A stretch of 64,000 bases of DNA from Candidatus Poribacteria bacterium (GCA_012270865.1 JAAXHL010000065.1:1-64000), one strand, 5' to 3'. Shown: positions 26,130 through 35,673, numbered from the stretch's first letter. Program-made: numbers and translations. The notes: generated by a model not told the origin, from the sequence alone.

Positions 26130-27236
26130 ATGACAACATATCGAGCAGGTGTAATCGGTTTGGGACGTATGGGGAGTACTTTTGACGACGAAATCACGCA
26201 AGGCGGGTCGCTCTTTCTGCCGTATTGCCACGGTCCGACCTACCACGCTGCACCGAATGTGGAACTGGTGTCGGGTGCGGATCTGCATGCCGAGCAAGGG
26301 GCGATTTTCGGTGAACGATGGGGATTGGATCCAGAGCATATCTACACCGATTATCGTGAGATGCTGGAGAAGGAGAATTTGGACATCGTCAGCGTTTGCA
26401 CGACGGCGCGAATTCGATCGACTATTGTGCAAGATGTGGCACGTGCGGGAGTCAAGGCGATCTGGGCAGAGAAACCGATTTCGTTGAGCCTCGCGGAGGC
26501 AGACGAAATGGTGGAGACCTGTCGAGCGGAAGGTGTCGCGTTGGCGATCAACTGCGCGCGACGCTGGAATCCGTTCTTTAGCGAAGCACGAAAATTGATA
26601 GACGAAGGTGAAATCGGTGATGTGCTACAGGTGACGGTCTACGCACAATGCGGACTCTCACATAACGGTAGCCACGCGATTGATATTCTGCGCTATATGG
26701 CAGGTGGAAACGTGGAATGGGTTTTCGGTGAGATGCAATCCGATGCAGCCGCTGCGGGTGAAGGGGACCTACAGGGGAACGGTTACCTCGTTTTTGATAA
26801 CGGTGTTCGTGCGTATCTCAGGAGTACGGCTTGTGGGGCTGCACCGTGGGAGGTCGATGTTATCGGCACAACTGGACGTATCCGTTCTGTCAACAATGCC
26901 GAAACGTTTGAGCTGATTCGCATGGTTCCAGGGGGTAGACGCGGACGCGGGGTGCCTGCGCAGTGTCCGTTCCCGATCCCTGTGCGGATGCAAGGGATGG
27001 GATTGACAATCGTTGAGGATCTCATTAATGCCGCTGAGAATGGTGGTTCGCCGAAGTGTTCGGGTGAAGATGGACGCGAAGCGTTAGAGGTAGCCGTTGC
27101 GCTCCGAGAGTCGCACCGTCGTGGCGGTGTGAGGGTGGACCTGCCGATTGAAGACCGGAGCCTCCAAATCTTATCGTCAGAGATTCAAGGCGACGACACA
27201 CCAGCTCGGGTACGACGGTTACAAGCGAGTCGATAG
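26130..27236 (+). CDS. Gfo/Idh/MocA family oxidoreductase
   Basis: This 368-residue NAD(P)-dependent sugar oxidoreductase has the Rossmann motif V-I-G-L-G-R-M-G near the start, the catalytic W-A-E-K-P-I block, and N-C-A-R-R-W-N. GGAGG lies before the ATG. It is followed 89 bases later by a PhyH gene on the same strand. Such pairs are common in bacteria that modify inositol- or sugar-like compounds; the substrate is not evident. Confidence 0.9.
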   Translation: MTTYRAGVIGLGRMGSTFDDEITQGGSLFLPYCHGPTYHAAPNVELVSGADLHAEQGAIFGERWGLDPEHIYTDYREMLEKENLDIVSVCTTARIRSTIVQDVARAGVKAIWAEKPISLSLAEADEMVETCRAEGVALAINCARRWNPFFSEARKLIDEGEIGDVLQVTVYAQCGLSHNGSHAIDILRYMAGGNVEWVFGEMQSDAAAAGEGDLQGNGYLVFDNGVRAYLRSTACGAAPWEVDVIGTTGRIRSVNNAETFELIRMVPGGRRGRGVPAQCPFPIPVRMQGMGLTIVEDLINAAENGGSPKCSGEDGREALEVAVALRESHRRGGVRVDLPIEDRSLQILSSEIQGDDTPARVRRLQASR

Positions 27237-27325
27237 AAATCGCGGATGCGCTACAAAATCCCAAACAGGTGAACCCCGCAGACTGCTGTAGGAGCGGTAT
27301 AGAGAATCGCGACAAGGAGAATCAG

Positions 27326-28144
27326 ATGAAACCAGCAGATTATGCATTTTTTAAGGAAAATGGTTATATCTCACTCGGTAAAATTCTGAGCGATGCCGAG
27401 GTTGAGCATTTTGTCCATGCTTTTGACCGGGATCGCACTGAAGTTGAAGATCACTGGTATCGTATCGGACATTATCAGACCGTGAATTGCGATGCGCTTT
27501 TGACTTCACCTGAATTCGACAACGTAATTCGGCATCCGATTGTCATGGATTGTCTATACACACTGATGGGGGATGCCCCGTGCTTTTCAGAGATATGTAT
27601 CCGACACATGGCACCTTACGATGATGCGCTGCATCGTGGTTGGCATCGAGATGGTCCGAGGCACTGGTTTGAGCATCCGTTGCGTATCGGGTTCATGCAG
27701 TTGATGCTGTATCTGACCGATGTTAATGAAACGACGCACTGTTTCTCTTTATCACCGGAGTCGGTGGACGCTGAGATTCTCGAAACAGACGCGCAGTTGG
27801 AACGTGGTGGGATTGTCGATTTGTATGGTCCTGCTGGGACAGCGATACTCTTCAATATCGGTGTTTTACACACCGCCACGACCCGTCCGACGCATGCAGA
27901 ACGGAAGACGGTGCAAGTCTATTACGGGCATCCGAACCGTCGGTACTTGAGCGAGGATTCGATCATACCTGTTGAACTTTGGCGGGACCATCCCGACCCT
28001 GAGGTGCGCGCCTTTTATGGTGTCCTGAATAGCAAGACGCGCGATTACCTCGAACACACGGCTTCAACGGGTGAACTGTCGTTTGAGGACACTTTGGTGC
28101 TTTTGCGCGAGCTGGATGTCAAGCACCGCAAGCGGCCGGAGTGA
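27326..28144 (+). CDS. Phytanoyl-CoA dioxygenase (PhyH) family protein
   Basis: This 272-residue Fe(II)/2-oxoglutarate oxygenase has a complete metal triad: H107-R-D109 in W-H-R-D-G and a distal His in V-L-H-T-A-T. The Arg in A-E-R-K-T-V-Q-V would bind 2-oxoglutarate. The ATG at 27326 follows AAGGAG; the upstream ATG at 27269 lacks one. It converges with the DUF6807 gene, leaving 16 bases. It differs clearly from the PhyH protein at 4232, so these are separate subfamilies. The substrate is unknown. Confidence 0.9.
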   Translation: MKPADYAFFKENGYISLGKILSDAEVEHFVHAFDRDRTEVEDHWYRIGHYQTVNCDALLTSPEFDNVIRHPIVMDCLYTLMGDAPCFSEICIRHMAPYDDALHRGWHRDGPRHWFEHPLRIGFMQLMLYLTDVNETTHCFSLSPESVDAEILETDAQLERGGIVDLYGPAGTAILFNIGVLHTATTRPTHAERKTVQVYYGHPNRRYLSEDSIIPVELWRDHPDPEVRAFYGVLNSKTRDYLEHTASTGELSFEDTLVLLRELDVKHRKRPE

Positions 28145-28160
28145 ATTTGAGAAAAAACAC

Positions 28161-29309
28161 CTACGGAACTACTGCGTCCGTCAAGACTTCCGCCTGTACT
28201 GGATTTACGTAGCACTGATAATGCCGTTCGACATCTGCTGCTGGCGTAATACCTTCGTGGACATAGACCCCAAATCGCAGATGGAAGCGGTCATTTTCGA
28301 GTTCATCAGGCGGATGGTGGAGGATGCTCATCTGTTCTGGTACGGCGATTTCCCCGAAAAAGCCCGGATGTTCGGCATTTTCTGGGTGATCAAACAGTGC
28401 GATACCTGCCACGCCATCTCCGACTGTGCCGCCTAAGTCGCACCACCGCGCGCGTTGATGATGCACGGCTGTTCTCCCGATCAGTCCTTCAGAATTTTCG
28501 ACATGCCCGTTCTCTGGGATACCCATTGACGGATTCAGACGCGCGACGCAGAGGAATTGCCGATCGCCGATGTCCAATGGCGGTGTCGTTTCGTGCGTGA
28601 TTTCGAGAAACCGTCGCGTATCGTCTGCGTACCATACCCGGGCAGTCCGCGTTTCTGTCATGATAACGTCACCATCGCCCTTGACATGGATCAGGTCTTC
28701 GACGAATTCAGCGTAGACGTTTCCTTCAGTGATTCGTACGAAGCGTTGGTGTAGCATCTTCCCGCAGGGTCCATAAGGCGGTTCATCCCAATCGGACCAG
28801 ATGTTCGCGGATCCACCTTCACCGTGTCCTCCGTAGGCGAGATAAAGTCCTGTGTGGTGCGGATGGTCGCTGCCACCAGCCCCGCGGATTACGGTCCCGT
28901 GATTCGCGTTGAGGGGCCAAAAGTAAGGCTTCCAGACACCGAGAAAGTTATACCGTGCGAATACCGCGGTATCGGCAGAAATGAGCAGATGCGCGGGTTT
29001 CTGTTCGATTTGGTAACGGGTTTTCGGTGGCGTTCCATGGGTCTGTCGGATGGCGTAACATGCCGATGTTCCTGCTGGAAGTTCGCCTGTCTGCCATGCC
29101 AACTCACGTAGCGTCGGTTCAAATTGACATGGGACATCCTCACCGGAGACATGACCGTCTGCATCAGTGATGGACATCGCAAGTGCTGAAGTTCCTTCTT
29201 GCCAATCGGGAAAGTAACGTTTCGGCTTGAAACGCAAGCGGACGAGGTCATTGTGCCGACTGACCGAACCCGCCTCAACTTTGATGATTACACTTTGATT
29301 TTTTGTCAA
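28161..29309 (-). CDS. DUF6807 (PmoA-like) family protein
   Basis: This 382-residue protein shows the family hallmark S-D-H-P-H-H-T-G-L and the later R-F-L-E-I-T-H and G-I-A-L-F-D-H-P-E-N segments. The family is annotated as 'methane oxygenase PmoA' in databases but is unrelated to membrane PmoA; its role is unknown and is associated with polysaccharide-using bacteria. The start is TTG with AGGAG eight bases upstream. There is no signal peptide. It is divergent from the lipoprotein gene over a 256-base spacer. Confidence 0.8.
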   Translation of the reverse strand: MTKNQSVIIKVEAGSVSRHNDLVRLRFKPKRYFPDWQEGTSALAMSITDADGHVSGEDVPCQFEPTLRELAWQTGELPAGTSACYAIRQTHGTPPKTRYQIEQKPAHLLISADTAVFARYNFLGVWKPYFWPLNANHGTVIRGAGGSDHPHHTGLYLAYGGHGEGGSANIWSDWDEPPYGPCGKMLHQRFVRITEGNVYAEFVEDLIHVKGDGDVIMTETRTARVWYADDTRRFLEITHETTPPLDIGDRQFLCVARLNPSMGIPENGHVENSEGLIGRTAVHHQRARWCDLGGTVGDGVAGIALFDHPENAEHPGFFGEIAVPEQMSILHHPPDELENDRFHLRFGVYVHEGITPAADVERHYQCYVNPVQAEVLTDAVVP

Positions 29310-29494
29310 CGATTAACTCCTTCTGTAAGTGTACATATTCGATTCAACATAAGCCTACCGCTCACGTCAGATTCATTCGGTTTCATTCAGATGGATAGAA
29401 TTTTTCAATCACTGTTTAGATTATCCATTAATTTTGCCTTTGTGTCAAGTGTAAGGTTCAGGCTAAAGTCCGTTATGAATACTACAAATTCCAG

Positions 29495-29523
29495 TTGACA
29501 ATATTTCAATTAAGTCGTATAGT
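29495..29523 (+). promoter_or_regulatory. Sigma70-type promoter of the lipoprotein/PhyH genes
   Basis: TTGACA (29495-29500) and TATAGT (29518-29523) are separated by 17 bases. They lie 43 bases before the lipoprotein ATG and probably drive that gene and the two PhyH genes behind it. Confidence 0.7.
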
Positions 29524-29565
29524 TGCACCAAGTTAAATCTATCTAAATTGTAGAAGGAAAAGAGA

Positions 29566-30144
29566 ATGAAACACTATAAATGGACACACGATCCCATCAA
29601 TAACACCAGAACTCGGCAGATGAAACCGAAATTGAGCATCTTTATTCTACTCACAAGTATGCTTCTGTCTTTGCCATTTGTCGGTTGCGGCAAGATTTTT
29701 GTGTATTCAGAGTTAGAATATAACTATAAAGTACCAGATTTGCCAAAATCCGAGCTCGCGACTATCCAAATTGACACGGAGAGCGAGTGGATACGGCGGC
29801 CTGACCTTATCCTGTTTCTAGTTGATGGCAAGGTCGCCTTACGTGAGAAAATTGAGTTCTCCAAAGCTATTGATATTGACGAGGTTTTGGTTCTCCCTGG
29901 AAAACACAACATGTCACTCACGGCTATATACGAAGCTTTTCATGAGCGTAAGCTGAGAGACAGGCAAATTTCGTCAGCATTTTCTGTGGATGTGAAAGCC
30001 GGGGGCATCTACCTTTTGCGGGGCGAATTTTCGAATGAGATTGATGGCGAACTCGGTTTCCAATGTAAACTGGTTGATACAGTTAAAGATAAAGTTGTCA
30101 GCGAGCCGAAGCTTCTCGGTCAATTTACATCTGACTTGGAATAG
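29566..30144 (+). CDS. Putative lipoprotein of unknown function
   Basis: This 192-residue protein has GAAGGA before the first ATG. A second ATG, 18 codons on, starts the hydrophobic export segment M-K-P-K-L-S-I-F-I-L-L and ends in a lipobox-like P-F-V-G-C. The ribosome site favours the longer form, which would give an unusually long N-region. The mature part has no recognised domain; it is a small beta-rich protein with S-E-W-I-R-R-P-D-L-I-L-F. It lies 8 bases before a PhyH gene and is probably cotranscribed with it. Confidence 0.7.
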   Translation: MKHYKWTHDPINNTRTRQMKPKLSIFILLTSMLLSLPFVGCGKIFVYSELEYNYKVPDLPKSELATIQIDTESEWIRRPDLILFLVDGKVALREKIEFSKAIDIDEVLVLPGKHNMSLTAIYEAFHERKLRDRQISSAFSVDVKAGGIYLLRGEFSNEIDGELGFQCKLVDTVKDKVVSEPKLLGQFTSDLE

Positions 30145-30152
30145 GGGATAGT

Positions 30153-31013
30153 ATGCTAATTCGTGGTGAAGATAGTGCCATTGATCTACCTTCGACGCTA
30201 ACAGAAGAAGAGAAATGGCATTACGATCTATTTGGTTATCTCGTGCTTCGACAGGTGGTGTCGCCAACAGAGGTTGAACAGATGCTTGGGATCGCAAGCG
30301 GATGGTTTGCGAATCCTGAGACAGCACCAGAACCGGTGAATGTCACCCAAGACGAATACAGTGGCGTGCTAAACAATGTTCAGTACGGTGATCGGATTTT
30401 TGAGCGTTTATCGCTCAATGAGAAGGTGATGCGGATTGTGATGGGTTTGATGTGGAACCGTCCGAGACTCTTTAATTGCGCGCTCGTTTTGCAGAAGCAA
30501 CGTCCTATCCGTGAAGGTGAAAAAGAGAGGCTTCACCGCGACACGAGCGGTTTTGATTTTCCCGATGGATTCCATAACCCGCACAACGACTACCAAGCCG
30601 GTAACGGTCAGATATACAGCAATTACGTCAACACCGCTATAACGCTCGTTGATGTGCCGATAGACAACGGTTTCATGTGCATCCCCGGCACACATAAATC
30701 CCAAATCAAGCTACCTTCTACACTTGACATTGATAACGCGTTGGCACCCGCAATCACATTTGAGTTAAAGGCGGGGGATTGCCTTATCTTCTCATCACGA
30801 CTGATGCACGGTGCAAAGTTTTGGAAAGTTGATTATCCGCGACGGGTCGTCTTCAATCGGTATCAGTTCAGTTTCTATTTTAATGAGAACTATAATTTGC
30901 CGATAGAAGCGCATCGGGATTGCATCTCTGACGATCAATACGAATTGGAATCAGTCCAACGTAGCGAAAAGGGTTTTGCCAAACGGATTCTCGAAAAAAT
31001 GGGCTTTATATAG
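30153..31013 (+). CDS. Phytanoyl-CoA dioxygenase (PhyH) family protein with intact H-x-D
   Basis: This 286-residue protein has metal ligands H128-R-D130 and a distal His in R-L-M-H-G-A-K. C-I-P-G-T-H-K-S is the family turn before it. The opening E-E-E-K-W-H-Y-D-L-F-G-Y-L-V-L-R is shared with the next gene, so the two are paralogues placed in tandem with a 40-base gap. Here the iron site is complete; in the neighbour it is not. It belongs to the PhyH type seen in planctomycetes and Poribacteria; its substrate is unknown. Confidence 0.88.
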   Translation: MLIRGEDSAIDLPSTLTEEEKWHYDLFGYLVLRQVVSPTEVEQMLGIASGWFANPETAPEPVNVTQDEYSGVLNNVQYGDRIFERLSLNEKVMRIVMGLMWNRPRLFNCALVLQKQRPIREGEKERLHRDTSGFDFPDGFHNPHNDYQAGNGQIYSNYVNTAITLVDVPIDNGFMCIPGTHKSQIKLPSTLDIDNALAPAITFELKAGDCLIFSSRLMHGAKFWKVDYPRRVVFNRYQFSFYFNENYNLPIEAHRDCISDDQYELESVQRSEKGFAKRILEKMGFI

Positions 31014-31053
31014 CAAGTTTTGGCTTGCAAGCTACGCCAAAAGGAGTGGAACT

Positions 31054-31872
31054 ATGCTGACGCAGGAAGAGAAGTGGTACCTTGATCTACTCGGCTATTT
31101 TGTGGTGCGAAACGCCGTGCCGAAAGCGGATGTTGAATTGATGAAGGCGCAGATGTTCGAGTGGTACGAATGGGACGCGTCAGATTTCAAGTACCCCATG
31201 CGAATTAACACGCCAGAAGGAAAACCGTGGTGGGTCTACAACATGCATTACGGGCATGAAGCGTTCCAACGACTCCTCTTGAATCCAGAAATCCTGCGTG
31301 TAGCGACTGCCTTGACTTGGAACTATCCGCGAGTTTTCGATGTGGTGGCGAATATCTGCTATCCCAATGCGGATGGTTTGGAACTGCACGGTGGTCATGA
31401 AGGTTGGTTTAGAAGTCCGCACCACCAATACCAAGTTGCCAATGATGAGATCTTCGCGAGTTTCTTTAATCTCTCCGTTTCGTTAGTGGATGTACCACCC
31501 GGCAACGGGTTTGCGTGCATTCCGGGAAGCCACAAATCTAACTTCCAGTATCCAGAACACATCACGATGGATGATCCACCACCGACGGTCCACAATGTCC
31601 CCGTAAACGCTGGCGACTTCATAGTGTTTCTACCAAAGACACGGCATGCTGGGAGACGCTGGAGCCACGAAGCCTACCCGCGAATGACGGTCTTCTTACG
31701 CTGGGTCTATGCGAAACAGTTTCACCATGCAGATGCGTCCTTACGGCTTCCATTTGACGCACATAAGGACGAAATTCCGGAAGCACTCCACGAACTTGAG
31801 AGCCGCGACCACGGACAGCGAAAGGCATTAGGTGAACTCATAGATCCGTTTAAAGTAGATGTTCCCGAATGA
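31054..31872 (+). CDS. PhyH-family protein with H-x-G in place of H-x-D
   Basis: This 272-residue paralogue of the preceding gene starts M-L-T-Q-E-E-K-W-Y-L-D-L-L-G-Y at 31054 after AAGGAG. At the iron site the sequence is L-H112-G-G114-H-E, so the Asp ligand of H-x-D is Gly, while a distal H198 (T-R-H-A-G-R) and later Arg remain. In 2-oxoglutarate halogenases (SyrB2, WelO5) the Asp is Ala or Gly, leaving room for chloride. This could be a halogenase, an enzyme using another ligand (H115 or E116), or a non-catalytic partner of the intact neighbour. Confidence 0.85.
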   Translation: MLTQEEKWYLDLLGYFVVRNAVPKADVELMKAQMFEWYEWDASDFKYPMRINTPEGKPWWVYNMHYGHEAFQRLLLNPEILRVATALTWNYPRVFDVVANICYPNADGLELHGGHEGWFRSPHHQYQVANDEIFASFFNLSVSLVDVPPGNGFACIPGSHKSNFQYPEHITMDDPPPTVHNVPVNAGDFIVFLPKTRHAGRRWSHEAYPRMTVFLRWVYAKQFHHADASLRLPFDAHKDEIPEALHELESRDHGQRKALGELIDPFKVDVPE

Positions 31873-31956
31873 AGCCAAAAAAGCGTTGACGTGAAGTTAG
31901 AGAATTGGTAAGATGCACAAGGATACCAGTTTTGTGTTACAGTATTGGAGAGATAG

Positions 31957-33588
31957 ATGGCAGCCCCGACGAATCGAGAAGTAATTGACCAGTGGCGCGA
32001 TGAACCTGCGCCGTTGCTTGCCTTATTACATGTTTTCCATGACCGAGACGGGTTCATTTCGGAGTCGGTTCTTCGCGACATCGCTGTTGGACTTCGGATT
32101 CCGCTTGCTGAACTTTTTGGTACGTTAACGTTTTACCACCATTTTGCACGTGAGGCACCCGGACAGAGCGCACCGCGTGTCTGTACCGGTCCCGTCTGTC
32201 GGTTACAAGGCGGTCTGGAAATCCTTGAGGCACTCAGCGACGAAGATGCGACTCCGATGCCGTGTGCTGGAAGATGCGACGATTGTGTTCCAGTGCTGAA
32301 GGGGCATGAGGTATTCGTTGGAAAGCAGGCGGACACGCTCTCCGTGCAACCCTCCCCTTTACCGCCACCCTATCCGGGAAACGGTGAAGAGTGTATCTTC
32401 GCCGAGATTCGTGAACCGGGACGCAGCACTTTAGCAGGCTATCGACGTACCGGTGGTTATGAAGCGTTGACGCGCGCAGTGAGGACCTTCACCCAGGTGG
32501 ATGTAATTGAAACCCTGAAGGAGAGTCAACTCGCGGGTCGCGGTGGTGCCGGGTTTCCGACAGGTATGAAGTGGGAATCGGTTCTGAATGCGCCGGGTGA
32601 ACCGAAAACAATTGTCTGCAACGCAGATGAAGGCGAACCGGGATGCTTTAAAGATCGCGTCATTCTTGATTATGCGCCGCACGCTGTGATCGAAGGGATG
32701 ACACTTGCGGCTTACGCGACAGGTGCGACGCGCGGCTTTATTTATCTCCGATATGAGTATCCGGAGACTTTAAAGATACTTGAACGTGCTTTGTCAGAAG
32801 CGGCGGCAGCGGGGCTGCTTGGGGATTCAATCCTCGGTGAGGATTTTGACTTCCACATCTATATTCGGCGTGGTGCCGGTGCTTATGTCTGCGGTGAAGA
32901 GGGTTCGCTGTTAAATAGCCTTGAAGGGAAACATCCGTTTCCGCGGAATCGTCCACCGTATCCTGTGACGCATGGATTTGAGGATCTACCGACTGTGGTG
33001 AATAATGTAGAGACGCTTGCTGCAGCGACACAGATTCTACGACACGGTGCTGCGTGGTATAAGGGTCTCAGTTACGACGAAAACTTGGCAGGTACAAAGA
33101 TTATTAGTCTTTCTGGCGATATTCAGAGACCTGGGAATTACGAGGTTCCGTTTGGACTTCCGTTGAAAACGCTTCTCTATGAATGGGCAGGCGGTGCGCC
33201 GGACGGACGCGAAATTCAAGCGATTACGACGGCTGGGTTATCTGGTGGATTTATCGCTGGCGATGATCTGGATAGAACGATTGATGAGCCGAGTTTTCAG
33301 GAAGTCGGCGCGATGCTTGGCGCAGCGGGGATTATGGTTTTCGACGATACGCGAGATATGTTTGATGTCGCTCACAATGCGATGGAATTCTTTGCTGAGG
33401 AGTCTTGCGGGAAATGTTTTCCGTGCCGTATCGGTACGCAGCGGTTGACGGAACTTTTGTCTGCCCCGTTGGGAAGGGATTCGGAGGCACTAATTTCGGA
33501 GATTGGAGCCGTTATGAAGGCGACGAGTGCGTGTGGACTCGGTACCGCCGCGCCAAATATTACGGACAGTTTGATGCGCTACTTTTAA
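31957..33588 (+). CDS. Fused NuoE/NuoF-like NADH-binding iron-sulfur flavoprotein
   Basis: This is a 543-residue protein. Residues 1-130 form a thioredoxin-like [2Fe-2S] domain with C76, C81, C103 and C107. The rest is NuoF-like: the FMN loop G-R-G-G-A-G-F-P-T-G (194-203), the NADH loop G-A-G-A-Y-V-C-G-E-E, and a [4Fe-4S] site with C484, C487, C490 and C526. It transfers electrons from NADH, as in complex I, bidirectional hydrogenase (HoxEF) or NAD-linked formate dehydrogenase. No partner subunit is in the window, so it may serve another complex or act alone. Confidence 0.9.
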   Translation: MAAPTNREVIDQWRDEPAPLLALLHVFHDRDGFISESVLRDIAVGLRIPLAELFGTLTFYHHFAREAPGQSAPRVCTGPVCRLQGGLEILEALSDEDATPMPCAGRCDDCVPVLKGHEVFVGKQADTLSVQPSPLPPPYPGNGEECIFAEIREPGRSTLAGYRRTGGYEALTRAVRTFTQVDVIETLKESQLAGRGGAGFPTGMKWESVLNAPGEPKTIVCNADEGEPGCFKDRVILDYAPHAVIEGMTLAAYATGATRGFIYLRYEYPETLKILERALSEAAAAGLLGDSILGEDFDFHIYIRRGAGAYVCGEEGSLLNSLEGKHPFPRNRPPYPVTHGFEDLPTVVNNVETLAAATQILRHGAAWYKGLSYDENLAGTKIISLSGDIQRPGNYEVPFGLPLKTLLYEWAGGAPDGREIQAITTAGLSGGFIAGDDLDRTIDEPSFQEVGAMLGAAGIMVFDDTRDMFDVAHNAMEFFAEESCGKCFPCRIGTQRLTELLSAPLGRDSEALISEIGAVMKATSACGLGTAAPNITDSLMRYF

Positions 33589-33594
33589 CGCAGC

Positions 33595-34767
33595 ATGTGG
33601 AATCGCGGGTTTATACTTCTTTGTGCCATCGTGTTTGTTGTCGGTTTGGTGACGGGACCGGTACAGATGCTGTTTCCGGTCTATGCGGAAACGGTTTTAG
33701 AGGAGAGTGCGCTGTTCGCGGCACTGTTACGGGCACTGCCTATCGGACTTGGTGGTATCTCAGCACTCATCGGTGGGACGCTCTGTGACCGGTTCGGACG
33801 AAAACCGACCGTGCTAATCGGGATGACGGGTGCGGTGGTGGTCGGCACGCTTTTTACGACGCAGACCCCCTTGTTTCTTTGGGGTATCCTCTGTTATGAA
33901 GGGATTGCTTCCGGTTTCAAAACCGCAGGCGGACAGACCTATCTCATTAGTTCTGTGCCTCCTGAGCGTTTAGGGTTAGCGACGGGATTGTACTTCATCA
34001 GCAGTACTGTCGGAAATGCGATCGGGAGTGCTATTGCGGGTGAAGTTATTGATCGCACGAGTTATGGTACTTTTGGGGTCGGTGCGGCGGTTCTGGCGGG
34101 TGTTCTATTTGTAGGTGCGTGCCTTTTTCTACCGCGACTGGTACAGTCTTCGGACACGCAACGAAAGCGTGAGGGGATATGGAAGTCAACTCTTAACGTT
34201 GAGGCGTATCTGAATCTGATTCGACGGCGAGAGATGCGGATGCTGATCGGTTTACGCGTTTTTCCGACCTATTATTGGGGTTCCGTCAATCTGCTGATGC
34301 CGATTTTGATTGAACGTATTGCTGGCGTGAAGGCGACGGGTTATTACGGTGCGGTCAGTCTTTTGTTCGCCTTCGGGTGCCAACTGGCTGTTGGGCGGAT
34401 GTGTGATGCGGTTGGGCATCGTGCGCCTGCGCTTGTGGCGAGTGCTATTGTGACATTTCTCGCTTTTGGTGTAGCGTTTTTTCATAAATCTTTGATAGCA
34501 TTAGAAGTTTTCGGGATACTCGGTGCAGGTGCGGCGTGGGCACTTTCGACGACGATTCCGCGGTTTATCAATGAATTTACTGAGCCTGATGAGAAGGGGC
34601 ACGGTGTGGGTCTCACACATTTAGCATGGAGTAGCGGATTTCTTCTTGGTTACGTCGCGAGCGGTGTTTTGGTTTATATCTCTGTTGGCGTTCCGTTTAT
34701 TGTCGCAGGAATTTTCCTGATTTTTTCTACAGGTGTTGCCTATAGGCTTTGGTCTTCTAACGATTAG
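33595..34767 (+). CDS. MFS transporter
   Basis: This 390-residue inner-membrane protein has about twelve hydrophobic segments. The loop between helices 2 and 3 reads G-G-T-L-C-D-R-F-G-R-K-P, the Major Facilitator signature. It starts six bases after the NuoEF-like stop, so it shares that transcript. The substrate is unknown; drug, sugar or organic acid export or import are all possible. Confidence 0.9.
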   Translation: MWNRGFILLCAIVFVVGLVTGPVQMLFPVYAETVLEESALFAALLRALPIGLGGISALIGGTLCDRFGRKPTVLIGMTGAVVVGTLFTTQTPLFLWGILCYEGIASGFKTAGGQTYLISSVPPERLGLATGLYFISSTVGNAIGSAIAGEVIDRTSYGTFGVGAAVLAGVLFVGACLFLPRLVQSSDTQRKREGIWKSTLNVEAYLNLIRRREMRMLIGLRVFPTYYWGSVNLLMPILIERIAGVKATGYYGAVSLLFAFGCQLAVGRMCDAVGHRAPALVASAIVTFLAFGVAFFHKSLIALEVFGILGAGAAWALSTTIPRFINEFTEPDEKGHGVGLTHLAWSSGFLLGYVASGVLVYISVGVPFIVAGIFLIFSTGVAYRLWSSND

Positions 34768-34829
34768 GTCTTCGCTCCGTTTTCGTTTAGTTTGTGCCTT
34801 TTACGGAACAGATTACTACTTAATCTCAC

Positions 34830-34930
34830 AGGACTTACGCAAATTTAGCACATGATGGTAGATTTTTTTAGTTTTAAACCCCCTAAATCCCCCTTATCAG
34901 GGGGACTTTAAGAGGAATTGCGTAAGCCCT
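34830..34930. repeat. MITE-like element with AGGACTTACGCA-type ends
   Basis: The left end AGGACTTACGCAAATT (34830-34845) matches the inverted right end AATTGCGTAAGCCCT (34916-34930) with one substitution and one extra base. ATCTCA is present on both sides (34823-34828 and 34931-34936), a likely target duplication. The interior has a C-run/G-run stem (CCCCCTTATCAGGGGG) and no gene. Confidence 0.65.
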
Positions 34931-35022
34931 ATCTCATAAACCATGAGGTGCGCTTTATGTGTGCGCCTCATATTACAAAAACCGCGGTTGAGAGCCGCGA
35001 CTACAAAACGAAGGAAAGCATA

Positions 35023-35550
35023 ATGGTTATTGCAGAACTTGATTTAGAAAATGCAGAACATCTTGAACTTACGGATGCTCAGTGGCGTTTTGGTGAGGGA
35101 CTCGTCCCGGGTGAACCGAACGGTGGATTAGTTGACCGGTTAGCAGAAGTGTCTGCTCGCCTTGCTGATTATGATGATTCCGGGTGGCCGGTTTGTGAGA
35201 ATATCCAAGAAGTCATCTTATCGGGCCTCTGCTTCGGTTGGTATCGGATCACAGTCACGATTCCTGAAGAGGTTGATGGAACGTCGGTTGCCGGTTCAAA
35301 GGTCTGGTTTCATACGTGCATTGACGACTACGGCGAAGTCTGGGTTGATGGTGAGATTGATCTGGCTTTTGGGGAGTCTGGACGGGGTGCTGCGTCTGGT
35401 TTCAATACGCCGCAACGCGTTGTTGTGACGGAAAGCGCGGAACCCGGGGCGAAACACGTTATCGCGTGTTTGGCGATTAATGGTCCCCTTGCGAGACCGG
35501 GTGGTGGTATCTTCCTCCGTTTCGCAAAATTAGAGTTTGAGCGAGAATAG
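35023..35550 (+). CDS. Galactose-binding-like jelly-roll domain protein
   Basis: This 175-residue protein starts at the ATG at 35023, which follows AAGGAAAG; the frame runs upstream into the MITE at 34830-34930 without a good start. Its core W-F-H-T-C-I-D-D-Y-G-E-V-W-V-D-G-E resembles the sugar-binding sandwich of GH2-type enzymes. No catalytic domain or signal peptide is present, so it may be a stand-alone binding protein in the cytoplasm. The function is unknown. Confidence 0.7.
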   Translation: MVIAELDLENAEHLELTDAQWRFGEGLVPGEPNGGLVDRLAEVSARLADYDDSGWPVCENIQEVILSGLCFGWYRITVTIPEEVDGTSVAGSKVWFHTCIDDYGEVWVDGEIDLAFGESGRGAASGFNTPQRVVVTESAEPGAKHVIACLAINGPLARPGGGIFLRFAKLEFERE

Positions 35551-35560
35551 CCGTTAGCGT

Positions 35561-35657
35561 CTTGGCTGTCGGCTTTCAGCCGTCGGTTTTCAGTTAAGAA
35601 ATTTTCGTTTAGCAAGGCTTCCTCTTGCTGACTGCTGATTGCTGACAGTTGACACCA
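35561..35657. repeat. Heptamer-arm palindromic repeat upstream of queC
   Basis: The left arm has units of GGCTGTC/GGTTTTC (35565-35598) and the right arm the inverted form CTGACTGCTGATTGCTGACAG (35628-35648 region). It is a degenerate relative of the elements at 19616, 36473 and 54137 and fills the queC leader. Confidence 0.5.
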
Positions 35658-35673
35658 TATTAAAGGAAAAAAA

